From NCBI RefSeq assembly GCF_000237925.1, contig NC_031502.1:54991943-55055942 (forward strand): DNA of 64,000 nt, given 5' to 3'. A program made the translations under genes and the position numbers. The notes beneath the pieces were generated by a model, which did not search any database, was not told where the DNA came from, and saw nothing but the letters and a program-made list of their open reading frames with translations. Within the stretch, counting starts at the first letter, position 1. The number at the start of each line of letters is the position of its first letter. This DNA comes from Schistosoma mansoni. Taxonomy: Eukaryota > Platyhelminthes > Trematoda > Strigeidida > Schistosomatidae. Shown piece after piece: positions 10,890 to 24,000 of the stretch.

Positions 10890-11220
10890 TTATCGGCGAC
10901 ATTCTACTGTTGGAGAGAACAAACCAGATTCCATCCAGCGGAGCAAGAAATCAGGAAGAAGCGATGGAAGTGGATAAGATACACATTGAGGTAATCACCA
11001 AACTGTGTCACAAGACAATCTCTCACATGAAATCCTCAAAGCCAAAGAAGAAGAAGAAGACCAAAGAACATATTATGCCCATGAAACGGAGATAGACATT
11101 CGAAGAATAAACAAAAGTTGGATAGAACTAGAAAGGAAAGGGTAGGACAAATCGGGTTGAAGAATGGTGTTCGGCGGCCTATGTTCCATTGGGGGTAACA
11201 AGCGTAAGTAAAGTAAGTAA
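10890..11220 (+). mobile_element. R2 LINE 3' end fragment
   Basis: The last 330 bases of R2, encoding ERTNQIP then the EEAMEVDKIH region of the C-terminus, followed by GGGGTAACAAGCGTAAGTAA and a TAAG-like tail. It is 5' truncated, with frameshifts. It lies 157 bases beyond the MEK stop codon. Confidence 0.7.
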
Positions 11221-11376
11221 GTAAGAATGTTTATAATTGGTTTTGAAATAAGTAACAACATGTTAACACACACACACGCACACATTGATAAGGAATATTT
11301 ATCTTTCTTTACGGTTTCTTTGTTAAAATACGTAATACAGATGGATGTATATGGCGATTAAATATTACGAAAGAAA

Positions 11377-11750
11377 TTAAAAAGAATTTTGATTAGATCC
11401 ATCATCATTTGTTACTGATGGTAATACAGAAGAAAGATAACGTCCAATATTAATTGGATCTTCACATTGATTTGAATCAACAATTCCACCTGTTTGTCGA
11501 ATATCTATTACTGTACTTTGACGTTGAACATTACCTGATGGACAAGCACCAGCTGCAGTAACAACAAATCTATGTTTTAAAAGATTTTCTAAAGATGGTC
11601 GATCACTAGCTGGACGTCGAAGACATGAATCAACTAAATCGATAAAATCATCAGAGAAACAAAATTTTGGTAAACGAGGCGGTGGTTGATCTACAATATA
11701 GGATAATAGTTCAAATATTGCCATTGGTCCGGAACTTGGACTGTTGACAG
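11377..11750 (-). CDS. MAP2K1/2 homolog: MEK exon 5, C-lobe and stop
   Basis: Residues 422-545: [45 protein letters not shown], then a variable tail ending SNQNSF and TAA at 11377-11379. The acceptor CTATAG precedes 11750, and phase 1 matches exon 4. Confidence 0.93.
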
Positions 11751-12013
11751 CTATAGTTGAAAAAACAAAAAATAATAATTAAGACGCTGAACATACACAC
11801 CAGTATATCATTATCAGCAAGGGTTTAGATTACTCCATTATTGAAATTCAAGATTGCATTTCGAGTGGCTAGTATCTACCGAGATTCGGTAGTTGAATGA
11901 ATAATGTATTGACTATTAAAACGATAAGCATTGGATTCGAATCCCGACGTAGTAAACATCAAAACTGAGGTTCGGCTACATCCGACTGATGAGTCTCAAA
12001 TAGGACGAAACTA

Positions 12014-12054
<41 letters not shown>

Positions 12055-15000
12055 CTGAGTTCATAATCTGATTTTAGACAATTGTTGAAAATGAGGGAGT
12101 GCTGGATAACTGTTTCATCGTAGTATGAGACTCCTCATGAGTGTGGATGTACTAGGCTCATCAGAGATTGATTCAAGGAGCTTCAGGTCATTGTAATGAC
12201 ACTCAGTAGTAAGGAATTTTCAAATGCAATCGAAATGTGATTTTAGCCTATTATCATCCAATGACATCACTTCTCCACCACATAGTCGAAATTCGCCATT
12301 CTCAATACTTTTCATCTGACCATCAAAACTAGGTAAACTAGATTAGAGAATATAGGTTGTCTCTATAGATTTTTCCATATCTCTATAGCTCTTATGATTT
12401 TGTTTAAACTTTGATTGACTTGAAAGCTCACTACCAAGTTGTCAATCAATAACACGAAGCTAATTTAGTTAATGTTGTCAGAATAAAATGAAAACATTAA
12501 ACAAGTGAACTGATCTCTTTTCTTAAGATAATCTAAGAAAGTGAACTAGAAACCACGATCGAAATTCAATCAATGTTATTTAGTAGTCGAGTTTACTAAC
12601 ACATATACTAATGTTAGAAGTATGACACGTAAGTTTATGAACCAATTGAATAGTATAACTCTGGTAATCTACCGATATCGTTCAGTTCAGTTGTCAATAA
12701 CTTCGAGGATTGATGCTACTCTTTAATTTGGCCGTTCGTAGCTTCCTTCCAATCTACTCCCATGCCAGATAGTATTTCACGTCGAGATAGGTGGTTGAGT
12801 ATAAGTTGATAAAGAATAACATCATTGATCGACTATCCACTTTTGTTTAGCACTCTAAGCTTAATCTGAACACTACTCGAGTGGTCGTTCCACGATAACG
12901 CAACAATGCTTCGAAAACGTTAATCATCAAAAAGCTTCTACTTCCATAAAGTATGTTTCACAACCACAGAGTAAGACAGAGCAGACTACTGAGAAGTATA
13001 CTCGCCCCACAGTTTGAAGATGAAAAACTCGCCAACGTCACAAGCAACGTAATTTGGCAAAATCAACGGGAAGTATTAAAATACATGTTGAAATTTTGTT
13101 AGGAACCAACTCATCAGAGTTTAAGTGAATTATTTATATCGCGAACCGATCTAAGTCAGACAACTCTTAAAATCCAGGGAGTACTAGTCAGCAATCTCGT
13201 CCTAGTGCGAGACTCTTCAGAAGTGCGCATCCGCGAACCCACTCTTGAAGCTAACAAATTTCCGGAGTTTTACTACGAAGCCTTGGCTAGTGGGGTTCAA
13301 ATATGTAAGGTGTGGAGAAGGCACTCTCTGAAGACGGTGGAAGATGGCTGTGCAATATCGCGGACTAATCAAAGTTAAACTTATACACTATTGGATGCCA
13401 TCTCAGTGGTTTAAAGATTAAGCGACCATGGATGAGACTGAAGGTCCTGGACTCGATTCCTAGTCGTGGTGTTGTGGATGAGCACTGTTGAGGGGTTCCG
13501 TATTAAGAAGAAATGGCTGCCTAGTGCCTTGAGGTGTTCAATGGGTGTTTAACTTCGATCGATTCGTGATCTCAATAAAATTCAACAATCTAAACAACTT
13601 CCATATCGATAAGTGAACTGGTTAATGTATTCAACTGTTTCACTCGCTACCAATAGTCTAAACGTAATGCAGAGTTCTTTCAGAAGTCAAATAACTGATC
13701 ACAATTTAATACATAAATCTGTACTTGGAAAATCGAGTTACGCCTTATACATTGTTACATCAGTCTAACAAATTTATTTCAAAATAAATAAGTAATTTCT
13801 TACCAGGAAGTGGCTTCCCTTCTTTAGCTGCTTCTAAATGTTGCTCCAAGTTTACATCTCGTTGTGAACTGAAAGCACTTAGATAAACTTTTTCATCTTC
13901 AATTGCTGGAATCGGGTATCGACCAGTTGCCAGTTCAACTAACGATAAACCCAAACTCCATACATCACTTAATGTATTGTACTGTTCACCTGTTAAACGT
14001 TCCGGTGCCATGTAACTTCTTGTACCAACAAATGAATTAGCCAAGGAATCAATCAGTTGACCACTTACACCGAAATCGCATAATTTCACATCACCTGTAC
14101 GATTTACAAGGATATTGGATGGTTTGACGTCTCTGAAACATTCATCAGCAAATTAACGTGATAAACTATATTTGATGATACGAAAATGATTTTATACTAC
14201 TTGAAAAAAATATTAAGTAGTAAAATAAGTTATTGTTAAAATAAAAATGGGTGGTGTAAGAAATTGGGCAGAGATGAATTTCGACTACATTCAACATGTA
14301 AATATGGGAAATGAAGTTCAAAAGAGATAATAAGACGGAATTAAAGAGTGAAATGTTAGGAAGGACTTATTAAGAGAGAAATGTAGAATAAACGAAACTG
14401 CTTGACCGTGACAGAATTCGCACCATGTTATACAATGCCTCCAACCACAGAATCGAGAAATCGTGTGGTTTGTCACCAGGACATCTATATTTCCTCAAAT
14501 AGCTCAGGCCAAGAGTGAATGAGTTTATACATCGAAGCTACATCCCCATTTCTTCAAACCACTCATCTATATGATCAAGCAGTGCACGTCGTGGCTTGCT
14601 GTGGCCAAACACTGTTTCTTTTTTTGGAGGGGGGGAACGTTTCCCTTAATGTAAAGAAATGTCAACAATTAGTTATCAATTAATTGTTCATAACTTTTGG
14701 ATAGCACTATTTCTGAAAAAGACCAACAACTTGACACCAATGCCTTGGCATTTCAGGATCAATTATCATAAAGATAAAATCTTTATGATAAGATGCCCCC
14801 AAATGCCCTGGTACGGCCGAGAGTGAGGAGAGTCCGCTCTCCATCTCCTAATGCTCTCACATGGCCAGCGAATATATAGCCTCTGACAGGGAAGTCCTAC
14901 TCACTGCCTTCTCGTGGCATTACTGTTGTTTACGAAATTGACAGAGCGAAAAGTGAATGTCCGGCGCTTTAACCGGGTTGGTGGACAAGGCGAGTCCACC

Positions 15001-18000
15001 TAGGGGAGTTGGAAAACCCTGATTCCAAACCAATGGTGCACATGGGCTCCAGTATCCTGAGGGAACAAATGGCGTATGAACTCATTGTTTGTGACTGGCT
15101 ACTATAGGATTGCATCTCCCCACGATGCTCCACTGCCTTGTGGATCAGATCTTTCGGTCAAAGGCTCCGGGTGTGGGCCCCTAAGAAAACCACCTGCTTC
15201 AGTTTGGGCACCTGGGCAGTATCACAGCCCTCAACAAATCGAATGAGATTTGTATGGCGCATATGTATCTGGTGCTTTCTTGTGCCAATATTTATGTGTT
15301 TAAATAATAATAATAATAATATCATAAAGATGAACGAAATGCGATTACTGTAACAGAAACTTGAAAAGTTTTGCACGGAATTTAAGTGTCACGAAAGTCA
15401 TTTTTAGTGAACGGACCTAACGTTGCATGATGAATAGGGTACCTTCATACTCACAAGATACCAACGAAGGTATTGGTTGATCCAGATAGCAAGGTGATAG
15501 GGATGAAAGTCAGAAGCCTCTAGACTGTGTAACAACTAGCCCTCAAAAAGGATGATGATCGGAAAAACAAACCGATATCCAGCTGCTGCTCCGATACTGT
15601 ATGAGAGCGAGCTGAAGTTGAACCAGGTATGGAGTAACAAGAAGAAGTAGGATATCCAATTATGATAGCGGGAAATTTTAAGCACAAGCCACAGACATAT
15701 ATCTTAGCATTGATAGCAAATGCTGAAGGGATAATGTTTCACTATAGAAATAACAAAATCTTTTAATTGACTACTAACAAAAATGTGCGAAACTGTATCG
15801 TAGAATGAAATTAATCTTGTTTTTATTTATTTATTTAGGCACATAAATATTGGTACAAAGGAGTACCAGATATATATGCGCCACGCAAATCTCATTTGAT
15901 TTGTATGAGGGCTATGATACTGTCCGGGTGCCCAAAACGAAACAGGTGGTTTTCTTAGGGGATCACACCCGGAGCCTTCGACCTAAAGATCTGATCCATA
16001 AGGCAGTGGAGTATAGTGAGGAGATGCAGTCCCATGGTAGCCGGTCACCAAAGATTGATTTATAAGCCATTTTTCCCTCAGGATACTGGAGCCCATGTGC
16101 ACCATTGGTTTGGAATCAGGGTTTTCCAACTCCTCTAGATGGACTCTCCGTGTCCACCAACCTGGTTAAAGCGCCGGACATTCGCTTTTCGCTCTGTCAA
16201 TTTCGTAAACAACAGTAATGCCACGAGAAGGCAGTGAGTAGGATTTCCCTGTCATAGGCTATATATGCGTGGCCATGTGAGAGCATTTCGAGAGGGAGAG
16301 CGGACTCTCCTCACTCTCGGCCGTACCAGGGCATTTAGGGTGGATTCATCTACAGAGAGCACATTTTCTTTTTACGTTATCACCATCACATATTCACTTA
16401 TTGGGAAAAAGAAAGATGTCATTCATCGATGGTTCCAGTTCAGATTTTTAAGTTCCAGTTCACTTCCTCTCTTGCTACGCACTAATGAACAATGTTGTTC
16501 TCTTTTAACTAGAGCTGAAAAACTGTCATATTTATAGGTACATATTTTCAGAAAGAAAAAAAGATCTTCAACAACAACGAAAGGATGACTTTATGGAAAA
16601 GGAAATCAAAACATGATCTATATAAAAATGAACAACAAAAATATGAGTAGCACAATATACAACAAAAAAAATGTGACTATGTTTATTTTGTTTTATAAGA
16701 TGATGTTTTAAAACTTAAAAAAAATTGTGCTTTTTCATTGTTTTGTTCATGAATGTTAACTATTTTCAAAAAGAAACTATATACTCAAATGAAATTAACC
16801 AGGGAACTACTACTACTAAGCAACCGCCCCTAAATGCCCTGGTACGGCCGAGAGTGGGGAGAGTCCGCTCTCCATCTCCTAATGCTCTCACATGACCACG
16901 CGTATATAGCCTATGACAGAGAAGTCCTACTCAATGTCTTCTCGTGGTATTACTGTTGTTTACGAAATTGAGAGGACCAAAAGTGAATGTCCGGCGCTTA
17001 AACCGGGTTGGTGGACATGGTAAGTCCATCTAGAGGAGTTGGAAAACCCTGATTCCAAACCAATGGTGCACATAGGCTCTAGAATCCTCAGGAAACAAAT
17101 GGCGTATGAATCAATCGTTTGTCATCGGCTACCATGGGACTACATCTCCTCCCGATGATCCACTGCCTTGTGGATCAGAATTTTAGGTCAAAGGTTCCGG
17201 GTGTGTCCCCCTAAGAAAACCACATGCTTCAGTTTGGGCACCTAGGCAGTATCGCAGCCCCCACACAAATCAAATGAGATTTGTGTAGCGCATATATATC
17301 TGGTGCCCCCTTTTTACCAATATTTATGTGTTTTTAAATAAACAAACTAAGCAACCAAGTAAGAATATAATAAGAATAATAAGAACAAGCAATTATTATT
17401 GATTTGAAATATTACGCTTAGATTTTAATAAGTAAATAACACATTGGTAATATTTTTATTAAGACTGCAATGATAACAACTCAAGATGTGTATGTGTGTG
17501 TGTGTAATAGCATAGAAGCTTCAGAAGTGCACTTCTAAATTCCACTTATTCCAAGCTTTTAATGGATCTATTAAGTATTGTTCTTTATATAATGCTACTG
17601 GGTAAACATGGCAAGTCAATTGGTGAGGTAGTATATATTCATCAACTGAGGAGGTTGCTATATGTGTTATGTATACCTAACTACCACCTACCTCGCCGGG
17701 GATATTATCTGATGTAAAATAACAACTGGTCGAGTTAGAGCCTATGGCGAACTGTCATCAGAATTGGTTACCTCAAGTGGTGTTCGTCAGGGCTGTCCAC
17801 TCTCTCCATTCTTGTTTAACTTTTTCGTTGACGTGCTATTAGAAATAACACTTTCATCATCCCAATCTCCAGGATTTGAGCTTTTACTGGGAGGCTCACT
17901 TGTTGACTTAGAATATATCGATGACATAGTTTTATTTGATGAAGACGCTGACAAAATGCAGAGTCTTCTGACCACTATAAGCAACTATGCAGGCATGTTC

Positions 18001-21000
18001 GGGATGAGATTCTCTCCCTCGAAGTGCAAAATGTTACTTCAGGATTGGGTTGTATCGGCACCTGAACTAATGATAGGGAGTGAGGTAGTTGAGCGTGTTG
18101 ACCGCTTCACTTATCTTGGGAATCTCATCAGCCTTTGTGGTCTGGTGTTTGACGAAATCTCAGCACGGATACAGAAGGCTCGTCTAGCTTTCTCCAACTT
18201 GCGTCATTTATGGCGTAGACGAGATGTCCGTCTAGCAACAAAAGGACAGGTTTACTGTGCAGCAGTTTGTTCCGTCCTACTTTATGGCAGTGAAACATGG
18301 CCGATAAGAGTAGAGGATATTCGTAGGCTACTAGTATTCGATCATAGGTGTCTTCGAAGCATTGCTCGTATATATATGAGCGTTTCAGTTACACGCTAGC
18401 TAATTGAGATATAGAATTCTCTACCGGGCTCAGGGCCGACGTATAGAGAAAGGTGTGGATATAGGTGGACCAATAGGAGATATTTAATATTTGTAGAAAA
18501 CGTTCAAAAGGTATGATCCTATTTGAAGTAGGCACTGATGATATTGTTTGTAATGATAATGAGAGCTTCGCAGTGAGACAGCTCACCTCAGAGAGTACAA
18601 TATCAATAAATACAACTATTTGAGCTAAAAATCTTCGTTATCATGACACTGACATATTTATAGTCTGTTTCAAAGGACTTACATACACTGTCTTGAATTA
18701 GTTTGAATATTTTCTGCTAAAAGTGTAGAAAATGTGGAAACGGATTTTTGGCTCTTAAAACTAACCAAAACCTAAGGACGGTCTAATCAGAAGTAACAGA
18801 AAACTGACTAAAATACAAATCAATAAAGACTTTAGGTTCAGAAGAAGCAAAAAGTATATAAATTTTAGTTTCCAGTTTCAAAGTGGTGAATTAGTAGTAA
18901 CTCAAGCACACCTTTTAAGCACTGAGCCACAGCTTCAAATCCCACGTCTCCTTCAGTTTGAACAACAAGGTAGCATCACTACTAGTTATTACACTCAAGA
19001 CAGTCGAGTACATAAGACTATACTTGGTAAATGGGTACTGAGGGATGCAAACCCTGAGGTTTTCCTCCTGACTCATCAAGGATGTGATATTCAAGTGAGG
19101 ATCTAGAAAGATGTTTCCGTAAGACAACTACTTATTTCGGACTGAACAATCAAATTCTTTATACAAATCGTGATATAATAGCTGCTGGATAACTTTTGTT
19201 TAAACCTCGTGAAGATTGGTGACGTTTCTCAAACGATAACATTACTTTAAATATACATCAGTATAAATATAAATAACCGTTCAATTTCCAAGAAATACAT
19301 ATTTTCTTTTATGCTCTTCATCCGACAGTAAAAATTAAAAACAAATTAGGAACTGGTATGTCCTGGGTTCGAGTCTCGAGGGTGCGGGATCGTGGATGCG
19401 CACTGCTGAGGAGTCCCATAATAGGACGGAACGGCCGCCCAGTGTTTTCAGGTTTTCCATGGTGGCCTAGCTTTAATTGACTCATGATTTCAACTGTGAA
19501 AATACTGAAATCTCCACAAAACCCCTTCTGATCTATAATCATATGCTCACTAGTGACTGACTTCAAGGGATGTTTCCTTGAGTTCTAGTGGGAAGCAGTG
19601 ACCAGTGGAGTTCAACCAAGTCTGTTGTGAGATAACAACTCACTGAAGACAATTGGTGAACGGTTGCTTAAACATCGTGGATTGATTGAAGTTAGACATT
19701 AACACCGTTGGCTGCCGGCTCAGTGGTTTATCGGTTAAGTGCTCCAGCGCGAGACTGGTGGGTCCTGGGTGCGAATCTCGCAAGTGCGGGATCGTGGATG
19801 CGCACTGCTGAGTAGTCCCATAATAGGACGGAACGGCCGTTCAGTACTTCCAGGTTTTCTATGATGGCCTAGCTTCAATTGACTCATGATTTCAACTATG
19901 AAAATTAAGGAAAGTCAACAACACGAAGAAGAAGACCTTACTTACCTATGTATAATATGTAATACTTCACGTAAATAAACTAAACCACGTATTACAGAAT
20001 ATAATATTTTAGCAACAATTGGTTCAGGTAAACGACCAGCATGTAATAGAACAATATCTAAACTTCCACCATCCATATATTCCATGCATAAACTAATATC
20101 ACCATCAGCAAAAAATGCACCATAATAGCCAACAATATAAGGTGAATTACAATCATGTAATACCTGATAGTAAATAATTAATGGAAACATAAAAAGGTAA
20201 GATGAATCAATAGTTTTGTGATAACATCTCAGACATTGAAGCTAGAAGTAATATGGGTTCAAATTATTAGGATTGTAGGTAAGTGGTATATAGTACTATT
20301 TCACATCTACACGATTGATTTTAACCTTTGGATAGATAAATTATTCCAGTTTTTCTATTTATCGTATATCATCCATATGTTTGACATTGCCAATTATTTA
20401 TGTATAACACTCAGTATGGTCTATACACGAGTGTGTCAGTCAGTCAGTCAGCTACAACGTAGGACCAGGCACACATATGCATCGGTCCAAGTTGCCATAC
20501 CTCGTTAGCACAACAAGATAAACACCGGATTCATAGAAATACTTGAACGTGTGTTTGTATACTTACTTATTTGCATCCCTTTTATGCTTAGAAAAGCTGA
20601 TTTACTTATTAGTCACTCTCAGTTGATTATTTCTGCTACTCTAGTTCATGTGCATTTCTTCTTGTCTCTTATCATTCGTCTGTATGAATGAATGTCTGAA
20701 ATATATATTCTTTAAATACTTTCGTATTCAGCTTCTTGTATGCATGTTGTTATTAACGGAATGCGCCAACAGAATATATACAAACTAAGTAGGATATACA
20801 TTTCGTTAACATTATAATTCCATCATTATGGAGTCAGACATAGGGTACTAAAGGTATACCCTACTGGCAAGTACCCGATTAGCAGCATAAAACCTAGATC
20901 AAAGAGGATATCATAGAAACAACCTCTAAGCATTTCGCAAACTAAATTACTGTATAAATATTTATGTAATTCATCATTGTAAGACCAGTGATAAGATCAG

Positions 21001-24000
21001 TAGGAAAAAAACACTTTATAGTTGTTCATGTTTCACCTCAAGTATTCGGTAACTAAGATAAAGATTAGTTTGTAGTGGAAATTATGAGATATTATATTTC
21101 ATAGGAGTTGTAGTTAAACAATACATGGAAAACGTACAAATTGTGCTCCGCCTGTAGCTCTTCTAGAGTTACTGCCGGTCCCAAGCACGGGTAAAGGAGG
21201 AGGGTTGAGCATGAGGTTAGCGACCCCATCCCGTAGAAAAACTAACTCGCTAAAAAAACGCTAACCAGAAAAAATAATTCAAACCATTTAAACTCTGCCC
21301 TGGGAGTTGAAGGAATAATTATGACGCCTCATAATGAAAGCCGGAATTTTTCGGAAGTCACGAGGCCGATCCACCTTTTAACAACCAGAGCAACGCTCTC
21401 TCTCTCTTATATACGTATAAAAGGCAACAATATTACTAGTCAGATAGGTAAACTAAATTAAATGAAGTGGAGTTTCAAGTTACTGTATAGGGTGGAGACG
21501 TGGAGAACTACGAAAGCCATCATCCAGAATATACACGTGTTTATTAACAACTGTCTACGCAAGATACTTCGATTCCATTGGCCAGACACTATCAGCAACA
21601 ACCTACTGTGGGAGACAACAAACCAGATTTCAGTGGAGGAAGAAATCAGGAGGAAGCGCTGGAAGTGGATAGGACACACATTGAGGAAGTCACCCAACTG
21701 CATCACAAGGCAAGCCCACACATGGAATCCCAAAGGCCAAAAGAGAAGAAGAAGACCAATGAACACATTACGCCGAGAAATGGAGACAGACATGAGAAGA
21801 ATGAACAAGAATTGGATAGACCTATAAAGGAAGGCCCAGAACAGAGTGGGTTGTAGAATACTGGTCAGCGGTCTATGCTCCATCGGGAGTAACAGGAGTA
21901 AGTAAGTAAGTAAATAAGGAGTTCAAGTTTGTGACCTACTAACTGAATGTTATCAACTTTAACTAAACTATAATATCGAAATGAAAACAAACAAAGAAAC
22001 AATAATGAAAAGAGAAAAAAATAGAGAGTTTAATAACTTACTTGAAGTTCACGTATAATTTGTGTTTTAACAATTGGTTTAATTTCTAAATGAATATTTT
22101 TCTTAGCCATAATTAAACCAGTTGTTGTATGACGTACACGACTAACTACACCACCATTACCTTTACCTAATTCATTTAACTTTTCAAAATCTTCTGGATG
22201 TAATTCACCAATTTTTTGTTTATCTGCTACAAATGCACTTAAACGACGTCGTTGATTATCATCCAAATCTTGTATCGCTAATTGTTTTAAACTAAAAAAT
22301 TTTTTTGTAAAAAAAAAAAGAAAGAGACGATTGAAGCTGAAAGTTAGTACTTATTTATAAATGCAAACTATGATATATGAACCTGACAGCACTGGAAGGC
22401 CGTTTCGTCTTATTGTGGGACTCCTCAGTAGTGCGAATCTAATGGTTAAGCGCTCGCGCGCGAGACTGATAGGTCATGGGTTCGAATCTCGCTAGGTGGG
22501 ATCGTTGATGCGCACTGCTGAGGAGTCCCACAATAAAAAGAAACGGCCGTCCAGTACTTCCAGGTTTTCCATTGTGGTCTAGCTTCAATTGACTCATGAT
22601 TACAACTATATAAAATTACTAAAATCTCCACAAAACCCTCTTCTGAATATGATATATGAAGTTTAAAATTTTAGCTATACACTGATGATGATAACTTGTA
22701 TGACAATGGTACATACATATTCACCACGACTATCATGATGATCGACAGCTTTGAAATCTAGATAAACTAATTATTGATTTTTTTAAAAATGTGACACATT
22801 CACCAAGTGTAGAATGATATACTCGTGTTTATGAGGCAGGTAACCAGATCAAAGTTGATGAAGTGACAGTATAACTTATTGGTTAAAAGTTAAGTGTTTA
22901 TTTCTATCAATATTCAGATCAATAATCAAACATAAAACAAAAAAAGTTTTTAACTATAAACTAAGATATGTTCGCAAACTTTAGTCAGTTATAGACATCG
23001 TAGAATCTGGGATGTATGTGCTTTGATTTAGGTTACCATGCCACAGTAGCTTGTTATTGTAGGCCAACAATCGCGGTGTTTCTTGACATTAGGGCCGCCC
23101 TAGATTCGTTGAACAGGAATTCTCTTGCGTTGTCTATTGAAGAAGGGTGTGCCTGGGAAGTTTATTGACATCTTAAAGATCCTATATACAAACACCTCAG
23201 GCGGTTTTACTCTATGTTTGTGAAACCTGGTCACTCCGAGTTGATGACGTTAGACAACTCTCTGTGTTTGATCATCGTTGTCTCTGAATGATTTCTGACA
23301 TCAAGTGGCAACACCAAGTTATTACTGCAAAGGCTCGTCATCGTGTGATCGGGCACACAGACGATAATTCATTTGATGTCCCTATCTTGAAACATTGACT
23401 TCCGAGAGAGTTTCACGTCGTGTATTATTGGCTGACGCTGGGACTGATTGGAAAAAGCGGAGAGGTGGTCAGTGTATGATATGGTGTCGTGGTATGAGAC
23501 GATTTATTTTATTATTTATTTCAACACATAAATATAGGTACAAGGAAGCATCAGATATATATGCGCCGCACAAATCTCATTCGATTTGTGTGAGGGTGTT
23601 ACAATTGTATTTTTGCTATATAAACGACCCAGCTATTCCTATTGCTTAGTATTCTTATACGATGACACTCTACAAGACCCCAAAATCAGAACACTTTGAA
23701 CAGGAATGAAATTGTATTCAAAATAATAATGATAAGTGAACAGCAATCACTAGTTCGAATAACATCCATATATTTGTAGTATATACATAAGAAGCTTCTA
23801 GATTTTTCTCCAATAATATGCTCGGGCTGATCGGTTTAGAATTAGCCAATCAGCGCGCAGCAACACCATCATGCATGAAACATGCTTTAATCCAATCTAT
23901 GTCCCGCTAACACCTCCCCCTTGAGCAGATTCGTAGGATCTGGTGCTAGGGTCCAACTGCAACCGCTTTACTCGTTTATGTTTCCGGTTAGTCCACTTTC

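Larger units (their letters stand above)
22385..22650. mobile_element. Family B inverted pair
   Basis: A minus hammerhead arm (22389-22434) touches a plus unit (22438-22650). The plus unit has the head GGTTAAGCGCTCGCGCGCGA, B-box-like GGGTTCGAATCTCG, a second arm (22512-22556) and the closing block GACTCATGATTACAAC to AAATCTCCACAAAACCC. Both arms keep the invariant ribozyme boxes. It lies 94 bases upstream of MEK exon 2, in intron 1. Confidence 0.7.

Noticed and set aside
16265-16537. 90-codon plus-strand frame
   Set aside because: Mostly the antisense of a SINE-C copy and its flank.
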